Source: Porites lobata (lineage: Eukaryota; Cnidaria; Anthozoa; Scleractinia; Poritidae). Taken from it: a stretch of 64,000 nt of DNA. Position 1 is the stretch's first letter; every line of letters begins with the position of its first letter. The notes below the pieces were generated by a model. The model made no database searches and was not told the DNA's origin. It worked only from the letters and a program-made list of their open reading frames with translations. The DNA is taken from NCBI GenBank assembly GCA_942486035.1, contig CALNXK010000040.1, forward strand, positions 1,692,001 through 1,756,000, written 5' to 3'. The position numbers and the translations under genes were made by a program. This document shows, piece by piece, positions 44,201 through 48,226 of this stretch.

Positions 44201-46648
44201 CTCACTACGGCCCCTTAAAAAAACAACTTTGACTAAGGGGAGGGGTCTGAAGGCATAACGTTAGGTATTTTAAGCAGTTTTTTTTAGTTCTCAAGTTCTC
44301 AAGTTGGTATTTATAAAAGATGGTAGGAGTTAACCAGATATGAACGCAACCAAGAGGCATGAGTTCGTTAGTCTTCGCCAAGCTTAGAGAACAAACAGGT
44401 GTCACAAGTGACGGCTTCCATGTTGGCAATGCCAAACGGAATGGAATATCTGAAAACAAGTTTCGTTGGTGTGCTCTTTCAGTAGCCTATCAACACTAAC
44501 ATAGCCCCTAAGACGTCATGGGTATACGCCCCATTAACTAACCGTTGCCACATATCCTGCATTTCCTAGGACAGTTAATTTTTAGCCAATCATCACTGCA
44601 GCTGTTTTCTGTGTAATTGCCACAGGCTGGGTCATCGTTGCACCATGATTCTACAACAAATCAAATCTATTAAAATTTCGTTTGACGGATTTCTATCATG
44701 AAATAATCAAACAGCCCAGACCAACTTTGTCCTCAAGCCTTTATCATAAAATAAATGGGAGGGAAAAGCACTGGGGACGAGGTTAGGGTCAGACAAAACT
44801 GATATGTCACTATATAAATCACCATGACAACACTGACTAGCCGGAGAATATTTCACACATCTCAATATGGATCTGGATTGGCCTTACAGGCTCGGAGAGG
44901 GTCACGTGGAATTAATAAACTATTCATCCACTGTACGTTTCTTGCGATGTTTTCCTTCATGGATCTCCACTATAAAGAGCTGTGGGTAGGAACTAATAAT
45001 AATAATAATAATAATAATAATTCCGTTATTTACCCTCGGCAGTATTTACAGCACTAATGCTAGTGGGGCCGAGCAGATGGCTGAAACAAATAACTCAAAT
45101 TGAACTTAACAGGGTTAAGAATCCCAACTTTAAATCCCTTGAAAAGCAACGTCATGTGAAACATCTTACAGTCTTACTGTTCGCGAGTCTTTTTTTTTTC
45201 TTTTTCATTTTTTTCCTTTTATCTACTTACTAATTCCTTGTTTGTTCTAGCTTTAGTGGCAACCTACCTCCTATGCCTGAACATTATTTAGCTTTACTCA
45301 GCTCGATTAGCTTTTTAGTTATTCTGACTAAATGTTACCTTTTTTGTATTAATATATTATATTGTAAATTAAGTTAACTTTTATTTGGTAATAAAGCTTA
45401 TGTTGTTGTTAGCTGGCTATTCACAAGCATGGCGGAGGATTTGAACTCGGGACTACCGGAAACAAATCCAGCCGGACGGGACTTGATCTTGGGCTCTCCA
45501 ACGCTTTAACCACTTTTGGCTACGCTACCTAATTTGTTTATTGTAGCTTATTGTTAATATATTGTTTATTATAGCTTTTATTATTGTAGTCACTAATTTG
45601 TTTATTATTGCAATTGTTTCATAAGTTATATTGACTTCAACTATTGACCGGATACGACCACTATACTTACCATAAATACTTGGTGAGTTCGTAGTATTTT
45701 GTACCACGACAGCTGAAAAAAATAGAATAAGGTAAACTTCATTCTGTTTAGGGCAAGAAGAAAAGCAAAAATTTCGCAATTCGTCAGTTTCAGCATACGT
45801 TTCGAACATTTCTATTTGAAAATTTAAAAGCGAACTCTCATTGAAATTCAATGATGAGCATTCTAATTTGTTTATCCTCTTACTGGCTTAAAACCGGTCG
45901 ACTTTTCTCCACATACTTTGTTTAAGCCGATATGATAGTTCAAAGGCGAGCATTTCTGTCAGAATGCGTGCGCAGTTTGCAATAGAATTATATTAGAGTT
46001 TTATCCAGGACTTCAGATACAGCTCTCCACTCTGACCCTTCCTGCAGAACCGAACTCTACCTTGTTAGCAAGAAAAATTGCCCTTTCAACGATTTTAATT
46101 GAACAGATCCTAAACCGAAGTAATCTGATAACCTTAATGAAAAATCGGCTTCATCCTTAAACCAAATTCTTCTGAGGCGTCGATGGTCGATAATGGAAAG
46201 TACGGATAGAAGTATCAGATTTAGTAAACCTTAACATATCGCACAGTAATCAGAATCACATTTTTAGTCGGATTTTACTTTTTCAAATACAAGGACATAA
46301 TTAGATACGAACGCAATCCCCATCCCTGCAATGACTGGAATATCGATTTGTGACAAAACAAACGGACCTCGATTATTACTGGTTGACGCAAATTTCACCT
46401 CGATGAATACAGATCTAAGCTTGTGCAAACGACTCTAGCTATTAAAGACAGAAATGCAAAAACGAAGTTATCTGTATGGCGAATATATTTTGCAACCTAA
46501 CTAGCGGATCGTATTTAAGGTCAGTGCATATTTAACGTTTTGACTATTTTCGAGATACCCGAACAAACTGTAACACAGCAAGCTTACTTTGTGAGGCGAC
46601 CCTAAGCGGAAACAGCAGCAGCAGGTGAAAGAATAAAGTTTTTTCCAT
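336..46648 (-). CDS. Unit A: giant secreted ShKT-VWC-FN2-TSP1(33)-WSC-vWA matrix protein, 3' partial
   Basis: A secreted multi-domain extracellular matrix or adhesion protein, spliced from 57 exons that I can place, with the 3' end beyond the left edge. Every exon boundary obeys GT/AG. Nearly all exons are multiples of three with phase-1 ends, except the two-exon WSC-like domains and the three-exon last vWA. Order from the N-terminus: signal peptide, linker, ShKT1, linker, ShKT2, ShKT3, ShKT4, two linkers, VWC, FN2, linker, TSP1 1-20, WSC-like, TSP1 21-28, WSC-like, TSP1 29-32, vWA1, proline linker, TSP1 33, vWA2, mucin-like exon, linker, vWA3. No transmembrane segment is visible. The TSP1 plus vWA combination recalls the coadhesin-type skeletal matrix proteins of corals; that comparison is from family knowledge, and orthology is untested. 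An alternative reading is that units B and C are further 5' parts of the same locus. Domain calls are secure; exact gene limits are not. Confidence 0.85.
773..1152. mobile_element. Foldback element made of inverted minisatellite arms
   Basis: The left arm (about 792-989) has ten copies of a 15-23 base unit CACTTCCCAGAATCCAAAAA, some with CACGTCACAGAATCC. The right arm (about 990-1135) has seven copies of the complementary unit GGATTCTGGGAAGTGTTTTT. The outer ends TACAGTGGCTCATAGGGACA and TGTCCCCACGAGCCACCGTA are also inverted repeats, so the whole is one 380-bp foldback structure. It sits in the intron between the last two exons of vWA3. The open frames on both strands come from the repeat, not from genes. 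Confidence 0.8.
2582..2626 (-). CDS. Unit A exon: short hydrophobic/proline linker
   Basis: A 45-nt phase 1-1 exon between a TGCAG acceptor and a GTAAGT donor, encoding a 15-residue linker (APVAVPPVTFTVQPF) that joins the mucin-like exon to the third vWA domain. Assignment rests on clean splice sites, preserved phase and position just before a vWA domain, as with the proline linker at 6823-6843. No domain is recognisable. Confidence 0.65.
2627..3387. other. Intron with G-rich tract and degenerate inverted repeat
   Basis: No exon seen. Around 2818-2900 there is a G-rich stretch with repeated GGGGGGCTTAT-like words; a similar stretch occurs at 17,410-17,465, so this is probably a dispersed repeat. 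Around 3021-3052 and 3298-3325, segments containing TGCGGTTT and AACGTGAA are imperfect inverted repeats, suggesting an old MITE. Confidence 0.4.
3388..4617 (-). CDS. Unit A exon: mucin-like P/Q/V/A/T-rich exon with many N-glycosylation sequons
   Basis: A single 1,230-nt phase 1-1 exon encoding 410 residues. It opens with a charged segment (WDEEAHKERLREQAAAHRKK) that could form a short helix. The rest is almost entirely P, Q, V, A, T and S. A short degenerate unit of the type QPVYSNAS(x)QQPVQP recurs about ten times, and I count at least 14 N-x-S/T sequons (YSNAS, YSNAT, YANAS, YDNVS, ISNVS and others). A heavily glycosylated, extended spacer is the natural reading. It sits between vWA2 and vWA3 and may hold them apart. 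There are no cysteines until the downstream vWA. Overlapping plus-strand open frames arise from the repeats and are not genes. Confidence 0.85.
4722..5270. repeat. CAAGGACTTT direct-repeat element and TGTCCGCT-containing repeat
   Basis: Lies in the 4618-5473 intron. From 4735 to 5090 the words TTTCAAGGAC and TTTTCAAGGG recur about a dozen times around an AT-rich middle, as in a short dispersed element with subterminal repeats. From 5100 to 5270 come GTGTCCGCTTAA-type words resembling the ends of the 29,646-30,126 element. No coding potential is seen. Confidence 0.45.
5474..6034 (-). CDS. Unit A exon: second vWA domain, degenerate metal site
   Basis: One phase 1-1 exon of 561 nt encodes a whole vWA domain: ACQIATDLAFVLPVSSK at the start, then FAKGVANAF, GTHVGVLSYSS, YQGTRMDDALEIANYEL, TKTMIVVVSDRLGG, GVTPVVIGVGPD, and KSACNG at the end. 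Flanking cysteines are placed to close the domain by a disulphide. The MIDAS is altered. The first aspartate of DxSxS is replaced by proline and the last serine by lysine (PVSSK), while the TRMDD threonine and the SD aspartate remain. Binding, if any, is probably metal-independent. It follows a short TSP1 exon, as vWA1 does. The 4617-5474 and 6034-6526 introns flank it. Confidence 0.88.
6035..6525. other. AT-rich intron, nothing recognised
   Basis: A very AT-rich intron of unit A with several polyA and polyT runs. I see no exon, repeat structure or RNA gene in it. Confidence 0.5.
6526..6672 (-). CDS. Unit A exon: TSP1 repeat 33 (short form)
   Basis: A 147-nt phase 1-1 exon encoding a compact TSP1 repeat: ARWGAWTEWSPCMKTCGTG, then SLRSRECLTGANCRGSGTE, ending KCKIQDCP. 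WxxWxxC (C-mannosylation type) and CxxTCG (O-fucosylation type) motifs are present. The loop after the third cysteine is shorter than in repeats 1-31. It shares this short form only with repeat 32, and both stand next to a vWA domain, so TSP1(short)-vWA looks like a duplicated cassette. Confidence 0.85.
6823..6843 (-). CDS. Unit A micro-exon: proline linker
   Basis: A 21-nt phase 1-1 exon with a TTTGCAG acceptor and a GTAAGT donor, encoding AKPPPPP between vWA1 and TSP1 repeat 33. The call rests on perfect splice sites, phase and a hinge-like composition. The 6673-6822 and 6844-7067 introns flank it. Confidence 0.65.
7068..7637 (-). CDS. Unit A exon: first vWA domain, near-intact metal site
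   Basis: A 570-nt phase 1-1 exon encoding a complete vWA domain: ACRKSIDLAFILDASGTVDD, then RISIISYSTLP, GETRTDRALKLARDEL, PKAIVLVTDGGDN, ATIVAIGVGD and ADAVCTG. The MIDAS is nearly canonical: DASGT (DxSxT in place of DxSxS), a threonine in GETRTD, and the TDG aspartate. Of the three vWA domains in this window it is the one most likely to bind a divalent cation and a ligand. It is preceded by short TSP1 repeat 32 and followed by the AKPPPPP linker. Confidence 0.9.
7929..10506 (-). CDS. Unit A exons: TSP1 repeats 29-32
   Basis: Four phase 1-1 exons, one TSP1 repeat each: repeat 29 at 10321-10506, repeat 30 at 9508-9678, repeat 31 at 8857-9027, repeat 32 at 7929-8078. Each has WxxWxxC followed by CSxxCGxG, a basic R-x-R strand and six cysteines. 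Repeats 29-31 use the long NP(x)P(x)(x)GG loop and end CAG or CPG. Repeat 29 has a longer N-terminal linker (VKAVQGNYTEW), as repeat 21 does after the other WSC-like domain. Repeat 32 (GFWSDWSAWSVCSKSCGSG) has a short QGGATC loop and precedes vWA1. The 8079-8856 intron holds a palindromic MITE; introns 9028-9507 and 9679-10320 hold nothing I recognise. Confidence 0.9.
8254..8552. mobile_element. Long palindromic MITE, family 1 copy 1
   Basis: An almost complete inverted repeat about 300 bp long centred near 8400. The left arm begins AAAATCCTAGCCTGAGAAAA and the right arm is its near complement (TTTTCTGAGGCTAGTAAAATCC). Inner arms share TTTCCGTGCGAAATGACGTC and ATTCCATACTGATGACGCG with their complements. 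No protein is encoded. A diverged copy lies at 11,488-11,750. It is a non-autonomous element in a unit A intron; I could not read a clear target duplication. Confidence 0.75.
10507..11209. other. Intron, possible retroelement fragment
   Basis: Intron of unit A. Around 10,690-10,980 there is a segment ending in a T-rich run and AT-rich tail that has the look of an old inserted fragment, but no reverse-transcriptase or other protein is readable. No exon is supported. Confidence 0.35.
11210..12394 (-). CDS. Unit A exons: second WSC-like domain (two exons)
   Basis: Two exons encode one cysteine-rich domain: 12253-12394 (phase 1 to 2) reads GEIPYKALGCFRDN, YRPLPDQL and YLSDVIC, and 11210-11454 (phase 2 to 1) reads CARETQRKGWNTFGVQNYGE, CLSGDRAM, GCVDN, CTGNNLECAG and SNYVFSLDDG. 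The GCFxD...RPLP...FGxQxYGECxSG pattern resembles the WSC carbohydrate-binding-like fold, though the C-terminal half extends beyond it. The second exon is exactly as long (245 nt) as in the copy at 17808-18052, so the pair arose by duplication. TSP1 repeat 28 ending in DCC precedes it and repeat 29 follows. Glycan binding would be an inference from the WSC resemblance. Confidence 0.75.
11488..11750. mobile_element. Palindromic MITE, family 1 copy 2
   Basis: A diverged copy of the element at 8254-8552, in the intron that splits the second WSC-like domain. Shared words include GAGAAAACAGCCG and its complement, GTCTGAGAAACGAG, AATTTCTGCGC, AAGCACTACCCAGAT and CGTCATCAGTA, arranged as two inverted arms around an AT-rich centre. 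No protein is encoded. Confidence 0.7.
12016..12160. mobile_element. MULE-like MITE with 9-bp target duplication (copy 1)
   Basis: A 145-bp element with ends TAGACCGCGAGCGGTAGTCC and GGACTGCTCGCAGTATA, inverted relative to each other, flanked on both sides by the 9-bp direct repeat GTTCAACAT (12007-12015 and 12161-12169). Nine-base target duplications are typical of Mutator-like transposons. A second copy lies at 50,671-50,895. It is in the intron of the second WSC-like domain. Confidence 0.8.
12725..17681 (-). CDS. Unit A exons: TSP1 repeats 21-28
   Basis: Eight phase 1-1 exons, one TSP1 repeat each: 21 at 17493-17681, 22 at 16714-16884, 23 at 15806-15973, 24 at 15065-15244, 25 at 14374-14544, 26 at 13511-13681, 27 at 13222-13398, 28 at 12725-12892. 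All keep WxxWxxC and six cysteines. Most begin at a V(N/D/H)G(x)(W/Y) linker whose valine codon spans the intron. Exceptions: repeat 24 reads CSRSCSGG (glycine lost after the second cysteine), and repeat 25 reads CSAKCGPG, losing the S/T needed for O-fucosylation. Repeat 28 ends DCC rather than DCPG, as does repeat 20; both precede a WSC-like domain. Introns 12395-12724, 12893-13221, 15245-15805, 15974-16713 and 16885-17492 hold no recognised feature, apart from the G-rich stretch near 17,410. Confidence 0.9.
13706..13888. repeat. Dispersed coral repeat, copy 1 (CTTTAAG...CTTAAA)
   Basis: Matches copies at 24,405-24,620 and 40,615-40,822 in words such as CCTTTAAGTC, ATCAATTTTCTCCTAAC, GAGAATTAATAAAATG, TTTGATCTT and, near the end, GGGCTTAAA. 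I recognise this as a very common repeat of scleractinian genomes from general knowledge. Non-coding and diverged. Confidence 0.6.
14829..14903 (-). repeat. tRNA-derived SINE head
   Basis: On the minus strand a Pol III A-box-like word (TTAGCTCATCCGATAGAGG) and a B-box-like word (GGGCTCAATCCC) are spaced as in a tRNA, but the acceptor ends do not pair. This is therefore a tRNA-derived SINE fragment, not a functional tRNA. A long A-run on the minus strand follows on the plus-strand right side (14,930-14,948). Confidence 0.6.
17808..18769 (-). CDS. Unit A exons: first WSC-like domain (two exons)
   Basis: Exon 18604-18769 (phase 1 to 2) reads GDVPMRPLGCFQDKK, RPLPELIFTDN, DWQQYMPELIC. Exon 17808-18052 (phase 2 to 1) reads CAQSARRNNYTHFGIQGYGE, CWSGRNAD, GCVGDNFERC, PCVGQEDTNFVYAFVNG. 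The YGECWSG core and GCF start resemble WSC domains, and the architecture matches the copy at 11210-12394 exon for exon. It separates TSP1 repeats 20 and 21. The intron between the two exons carries the 18,406-18,550 hairpin element. WSC resemblance suggests, but does not prove, carbohydrate binding. Confidence 0.75.
18406..18550. mobile_element. Hairpin MITE
   Basis: A 145-bp imperfect palindrome: the left arm reads ACGCTATTTCTTCGCCTTTT and CGGGCGAGTGAAG, and the right arm reads CTTCACTCGCC and AAGGCGAAAAAATAACGCC. It sits inside the intron of the first WSC-like domain. Non-coding. Confidence 0.65.
18770..24178. other. Introns among TSP1 repeats 12-20: mostly featureless
   Basis: The introns longer than 300 bases here (18770-19289, 19955-20512, 21123-21711, 22204-22652, 23158-23758) are AT-rich. 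Apart from the palindrome at 22,884-22,953 I see no exon, RNA gene or repeat structure in them. Confidence 0.5.
19290..31966 (-). CDS. Unit A exons: TSP1 repeats 1-20
   Basis: Twenty phase 1-1 exons, one TSP1 repeat each. In order: 31784-31966, 31357-31539, 30632-30808, 30153-30329, 29387-29548, 28682-28864, 27773-27949, 26652-26828, 25990-26172, 25422-25598, 24179-24355, 23759-23935, 22990-23157, 22653-22835, 22027-22203, 21712-21888, 20940-21122, 20513-20683, 19775-19954, 19290-19457. The consensus is V(N/D)GNYxxWSxWSxCSxTCG, a basic RxRxC strand, NPxPxxGGxxC, and a DCPG end. Each carries the tryptophans used for C-mannosylation and a CxxS/TCG O-fucosylation site. Odd members: repeat 5 (ASGNWTKW, 54 residues, no GG loop), repeat 13 (NCTCGAW start, no GG loop) and repeat 20 (ends DCC). 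TSP1 arrays bind glycosaminoglycans and matrix in other animals; here the role is inferred. Confidence 0.92.
22884..22953. mobile_element. Small palindromic element, family 2 copy 1
   Basis: CCCCTAAGCCAACATT is followed after 25 bases by its complement AATGTTGGCTTAGGGG and then AGGGGTAGGTGGG. The same words occur at 58,054-58,137, so this is a dispersed inverted-repeat element. It lies between TSP1 exons 13 and 14. Confidence 0.6.
24405..24620. repeat. Dispersed coral repeat, copy 2 (reverse orientation)
   Basis: Begins CCTTTAAGCCCAAATAT and ends GAGACTTAAAGGGTTAA, with GGGAGAAAATTGACTT and CATACATTTCC inside. These are the complement of words in the copies at 13,706-13,888 and 40,615-40,822. 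It lies in the 24356-25421 intron. Confidence 0.6.
25159..25282. mobile_element. Small element with 18-bp perfect inverted ends
   Basis: AACGTCAGTTGACGACGG at 25159-25176 is exactly complementary to CCGTCGTCAACTGACGTT at 25265-25282. The intervening sequence is GC-richer than its surroundings. Probably a MITE, in the same intron as the 24,405 repeat. Confidence 0.6.
26966..27000. repeat. (CATTG/CATTA)n microsatellite
   Basis: A pentanucleotide run of CATTG and CATTA units in the intron between TSP1 repeats 7 and 8. Confidence 0.8.
27283..27610. mobile_element. MITE with ~25-bp inverted ends
   Basis: ATTAATATCATAGGTGACGA at the left end is nearly complementary to the right end (GTAATTCGTCACCCATGATA then TTAAT). 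About 330 bp, non-coding, in the intron between TSP1 repeats 7 and 8. Confidence 0.65.
27950..28681. other. Intron, nothing recognised
   Basis: Intron between TSP1 repeats 6 and 7. AT-rich, with no exon, repeat or RNA gene that I can support. The 24356-25421, 26173-26651 and 28865-29386 introns are similar apart from the elements listed separately. Confidence 0.5.
29646..30126. mobile_element. pogo-like non-autonomous element with TA duplication
   Basis: A 481-bp element between TA dinucleotides, with ends CAGTGGAAGTTCTCGTGAGC and, inverted, GAGAGCCTCCACTG. AGCGGACA and TGTCCGCTTACGAG words recur near both ends. CAGT-type ends and TA target sites fit the pogo/Tc1-mariner group. It fills most of the intron between TSP1 repeats 4 and 5. 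Confidence 0.7.
31083..31309. mobile_element. Second pogo-like MITE with TA duplication
   Basis: A 227-bp element with ends CAGTGTGACCAGGAGAATCG and, inverted, CGGTTTTCCAGGTTTGACTG, flanked by TA on both sides. It is non-coding and lies in the intron between TSP1 repeats 2 and 3. Confidence 0.7.
31967..32768. other. Intron with a SINE head near its 5' end
   Basis: Intron upstream of the TSP1 array. Apart from the tRNA-derived segment at 32,679-32,753 and a T-rich run near 32,505-32,537, I see no exon or structured repeat. Confidence 0.5.
32679..32753 (-). repeat. tRNA(Cys)-like SINE head, 16 nt from an exon
   Basis: The minus strand reads TGTAGCTCAATCGGTAGAGC (A box), an anticodon loop CTGCAGA with GCA (cysteine) anticodon, and TGTTCAATTCCCGG (B box). 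The 5' and 3' acceptor strands do not pair, so it is a tRNA-derived retroelement head and not a working tRNA. It lies just inside the intron downstream of the exon ending at 32769. Confidence 0.65.
32769..32918 (-). CDS. Unit A exon: S/T/P-rich linker before the TSP1 array
   Basis: A 150-nt phase 1-1 exon encoding 50 residues (ADTPITLSSAESQETLETEQ then PGQVATGRPLSDQYASS). No domain is recognisable. The composition suits an O-glycosylated hinge between FN2 and the first TSP1 repeat. Splice sites are a TAG acceptor and a GTAAAA donor. Confidence 0.75.
32919..33610. other. Intron, nothing recognised
   Basis: Intron between the S/T linker exon and the FN2 exon. No exon, repeat or RNA gene is supported. 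Confidence 0.5.
33611..33787 (-). CDS. Unit A exon: fibronectin type II domain
   Basis: A 177-nt phase 1-1 exon reading GLNARCVETEGGTSNGACCV, FPFIYHGTQYFEC, KKPWCSTTSNYDIDGMWGHC. CVFPFxYxGxxYxxC, PWCxTxxNYDxDGxWGxC and the aromatic residues are the FN2 signature, a fold that binds collagen or glycans in other proteins. It follows the VWC exon directly, and unit C repeats the VWC-FN2 order. Confidence 0.92.
34416..34598 (-). CDS. Unit A exon: VWC domain
   Basis: A 183-nt phase 1-1 exon with ten cysteines. It starts CYYDGILHEHGERWSPGPC and continues CKCDDGKIRC, ECPELSC and WKCCPECP. The CxxCxC and CCPxC blocks are the von Willebrand type C (chordin-like) signature, often a growth-factor or matrix-binding module. 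It is closely similar to the VWC exon at 60480-60668 (both have IKK, WKCCPEC and WSPGPC). The 33788-34415 and 34599-35483 introns on either side hold no recognised feature. Confidence 0.93.
35484..36133 (-). CDS. Unit A exons: two short linker exons
   Basis: Exon 36074-36133 (60 nt, phase 1-1) encodes PTQAPPTVGLAAPASSPAY and leaves through an unusual GTTTGT donor. Exon 35484-35522 (39 nt, phase 1-1) encodes NKTLIVHLPGR, with a CTACAG acceptor and a GTGAGT donor. Neither holds a domain. They sit between ShKT4 and VWC. The first is supported by composition and phase but has a weak donor. The 35523-36073 intron between them holds nothing recognised. Confidence 0.55.
36491..36570 (-). repeat. tRNA-derived SINE head
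   Basis: The minus strand reads AGTAGCTCAATAGTTAGAGC (A box) and GGTTCGAATCCC (B box), with an anticodon-like loop CTAGATC. The acceptor stem pairs only partly, so a SINE head is more likely than a live tRNA. It lies in the 36134-36947 intron. Confidence 0.55.
36948..37055 (-). CDS. Unit A exon: ShKT domain 4
   Basis: A 108-nt phase 1-1 exon reading PCAARDHESCDGYSEDACQS, then EWLIKNCKRKCGLCQ. The six cysteines are in ShKT order (C...C...C...C...CxxC), with the W...NC(K)xKCGxC end. ShKT modules occur in cnidarian secreted proteins and metalloproteases; despite the fold's name, nothing here indicates a toxin. Its 3' splice site and first codons are tandemly triplicated upstream. Confidence 0.88.
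37038..37300. repeat. Three tandem copies of the ShKT4 intron-exon junction
   Basis: The segment CTCTTGCAGCACAGGGACCT followed by GATCAGAAGTTTGACACAGG starts at 37038. It recurs at 37147 (diverged, CTCTCGCAGCACATGGACCC) and again at 37249 (identical over the first 34 bases). Periods are 109 and 102 bases. On the minus strand each copy supplies a possible acceptor and the first codons of ShKT4, but only the 37055 copy is followed by the whole domain. Confidence 0.8.
37942..38105. mobile_element. Harbinger-like MITE with TTA duplication (copy 1)
   Basis: A 164-bp element with inverted ends GGGCCTGTTTACATGGAGG and CCTCCATATAAACAGGCCC, flanked by TTA at 37939-37941 and 38106-38108. A three-base TWA target duplication is the hallmark of PIF/Harbinger elements. 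Copy 2 lies at 60,989-61,168. Confidence 0.8.
39570..39752. mobile_element. MITE with ~47-bp inverted ends and TA flanks
   Basis: GGACAATTGCACGATGACGT at the left and its complement (ATCGTCATCGTGTAATTGTC) at the right, continuing inward through CTACAACTACCAGAAT, flanked by TA. About 183 bp and non-coding. Confidence 0.7.
40615..40822. repeat. Dispersed coral repeat, copy 3
   Basis: Starts CCCTTTAAGTCCCAATAGTG and ends TTGGGGCTTAAAGGGAT, an inverted pair of ends, with CATCAATTTTCTCCTAAC and GGAAATGTATGGAGATCAG inside. It is the best preserved of the three copies in the window. Confidence 0.65.
42138..42213. repeat. Perfect-arm hairpin
   Basis: GGCATAAATACCACTCGTGA followed by TATTTCAAA, and the near complement TTTGAAATATCACTCGTGGT followed by ACTATTTATGCC after a short loop. 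Probably the core of a small inverted-repeat element just downstream of ShKT3. Confidence 0.6.
42300..42937 (-). CDS. Unit A exons: ShKT domains 2 and 3
   Basis: Exon 42833-42937 (105 nt) reads PWCIDKTECSRYSASQCHDD, WVQLNCPRKCQFC (ShKT2). Exon 42300-42398 (99 nt) reads VCKDDPECSRFSTESCSNEW, MKANCKKKCGFCE (ShKT3). Each has six cysteines in ShKT spacing, phase 1-1 boundaries and clean GTAAGT or GTAAGG donors. The two are alike in the C(S)RxS...C...(W) block, so they probably arose by exon duplication. The 42399-42832 intron between them holds nothing recognised. Confidence 0.88.
42938..43659. other. Intron with a short inverted repeat
   Basis: Intron between the linker exon and ShKT2. ATCTCGACC near 43,050 and GGTCGAGAT near 43,095 form a hairpin with TACGCAGTCTGCGTA in the loop. 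Nothing else is recognised; the 43990-44542 intron also holds nothing. Confidence 0.45.
43660..43989 (-). CDS. Unit A exon: 110-residue K/E/V-rich linker
   Basis: A 330-nt phase 1-1 exon encoding a segment without cysteines. It reads ETAPGGSTPGHAATEKPYTE and then a V, K and E-rich part with PVVVNIKGENGN, TIVVNLPSKIK and VQVKIKG-like pieces. The alternating V/I runs suggest three degenerate beta-strand-like units. No named domain is recognised. It separates ShKT1 from ShKT2. The long repeat exon of unit B has comparable I/V-K/E motifs, so a distant relation is possible but unproven. Confidence 0.75.
44543..44650 (-). CDS. Unit A exon: ShKT domain 1
   Basis: A 108-nt phase 1-1 exon reading ESWCNDDPACGNYTENSCSD, DWLKINCPRKCRICGN. 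Six cysteines are in ShKT order, with one sequon (NYT). It is very similar to the ShKT exon of unit B (ESWC...AC...C...DW...NCPxxC..CG), which also follows a signal-peptide exon. Confidence 0.9.
44994..45022. repeat. (AAT)n microsatellite
   Basis: About nine AAT units in the 44651-45670 intron, followed further on by a T-rich tract and AT-rich tail (45,190-45,415) that may be the end of an old retroelement. Confidence 0.85.
45427..45531 (-). repeat. tRNA-like (class II) SINE head
   Basis: The minus strand has GTAGCGTAGCCAAAAGTGG (A-box-like) and GAGTTCAAATCCTCCGCC (B-box-like), separated by a long variable region as in leucine or serine tRNAs. Ends do not pair well, so it is called a SINE fragment. 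Confidence 0.5.
45671..46648 (-). CDS. Unit A first two exons: signal peptide and short linker
   Basis: Exon 46588-46648 opens with ATG and encodes MEKTLFFHLLLLFPLRVASQ, a typical signal peptide (one lysine, a leucine-rich core, a small-residue cleavage region), then a GTAAGC donor in phase 1. Exon 45671-45712 (42 nt, phase 1-1) encodes VVVQNTTNSPSIY. ShKT1 follows. A TATA-like box lies 28 to 34 bases upstream of the ATG, which would leave only a very short 5' UTR, so a transcription start elsewhere remains possible. The upstream ATG near 46,678 is out of frame. Confidence 0.8.
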
Positions 46649-46675
46649 GTTTTCCTTGCACAGTTTCCTTTACCA

Positions 46676-46682
46676 TTTTATA
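46676..46682 (-). promoter_or_regulatory. TATA-like box upstream of unit A
   Basis: TATAAAA on the minus strand, with its first base 34 bases upstream of the start codon. It is the only good TATA match near the leader exon. Position would put transcription start a few bases before the ATG, so the call is tentative. Confidence 0.35.
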
Positions 46683-48226
46683 CAGCTCTTACATGGCGTC
46701 AAGATCACAAAACACCTCCACGAGCCTTGCTTTCATTAACATTAATGCGCCATTGGCCGGTGCGCGAAACATCCATCTTTCGCCACCCGCAATTACGCAG
46801 AAAATATTTCTATGAAATCTGGAGAAGATCTTAGTGCAGACAATTGATCTCTCGCAGGACAAAAAGATTTCGTAAAAGACATCGAGTCTGTCGGTCAATA
46901 GGTTTAGTCAAAACTAAGCCGATACTCGACAGTGAATACTGGGCTGCGAAGAATCCACTGCCTATAAAAAAGATTTCATATTCGCAAAGTACCTACCGGT
47001 TTTAACACCTAGTGATTATGTCACATATTTATTTTAATGCCGGATTTATTGCTTTAAAGAAGAGTGGTCCATTATATAAAGCCTGTAGTTCTTTCAAGTT
47101 CGAGTCTTTTTCGTTAAGTGACGAAACAAGCCACGATTTCGAATCAAGTAATTTCGATTTTGTGTGTTAGCTTGAAAACTCGCTTCATACATGATCATGT
47201 CAAACTTGGAATAATCCCTGATATATTGAGAAACTGAGACCTTAAACCTTAGTCTCTGATCGCAATTAACGAACTGAAAAGTCAAGTTTGACTAAAAGCC
47301 CTCATAAATATGTAGTCATGCCAACTGGGCTTGAAAGCTTTCCAGCTTTGGTTTTTTGGTCTCGGGTACACAGAAACATAACGTTAGAGTGACTTAAGGT
47401 TGATTTTCCAATGACGCGTTTTTGGCTACGCGCGTTAACGCGCATAAATTGATTGTAATCACGTAAATAAAACAGAGGCAAGATAAAAAGTGCTGAGCTT
47501 AAACCATAAGTTGAGCGAGGTTCAACTTTTACGCTTACGAGCGACCTCTCATGCATTGCCTCTATTTTATTTGCGAAGGTAAATTTTACGCACGTAAAAA
47601 TTACTCGACACTGGAAACCACGTTCATGGCAAACGGCAAAAGTAAAAGGAAATAAACAGCTCAAAGCTCTGCAAAATCACTCTTATCAATGAAGCTGATC
47701 TGAAACTGTAGTTATTTGTGTATAGATGTAAGAAAGATTAAACGAAAAGTAACGCGCGGGAACGCTTGGTCACATGGTACAAGTTGACCCTTGCCGTTTA
47801 ATTGCCGTAAACGTAATCGCGTTCGTCAGAGTGCATCCTAATCTGGTTTCCCCGTGGGACTAAGGCAGAAATATTCCAGCTGTCACGGGCGACTGCAAAT
47901 TAGCCACCCCTATTAATTTTAGCAGTGGCACCTCGGCCAGGAAACTGGACTCCTTTCGACTGGATTTCGTTTCCGTAATTTTTCCGTAAGTGATGAGCGG
48001 ATCCGTAATCATTGATTACCTCTGGTTCTTAATCTCTCTATTACCAAGTTAGGTCCTGTCGCTGGCTCAATAATTAACAATCATTTCCGTTCGAAGGTAC
48101 AAGCAAAAGTTTTCTAGTTTCCGTCAAAAAATCACAAAGCCATTCATTTACGTTTTGACATGTTAGGCACAACAATAAGGACCCTTCTCGAATGCTGTTG
48201 TTACAAGTATACGTATTACAATGTAA
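46683..48226. other. Spacer between units B and A
   Basis: No exon with a domain is seen. An imperfect inverted repeat spans about 47,461-47,575 (ACGTAAATAAAACAGAGGCA, and GCCTCTATTTTATTTGCG later). The latter contains an AATAAA on the minus strand that could serve unit B. If unit B is spliced onward, this is an intron. Confidence 0.45.

Noticed and set aside
42300..44650. ShKT domains read as venom toxins
   Set aside because: The fold is named after a toxin but occurs widely in secreted matrix proteins and enzymes; here it lies in large multi-domain proteins with VWC, FN2 and TSP1 modules.
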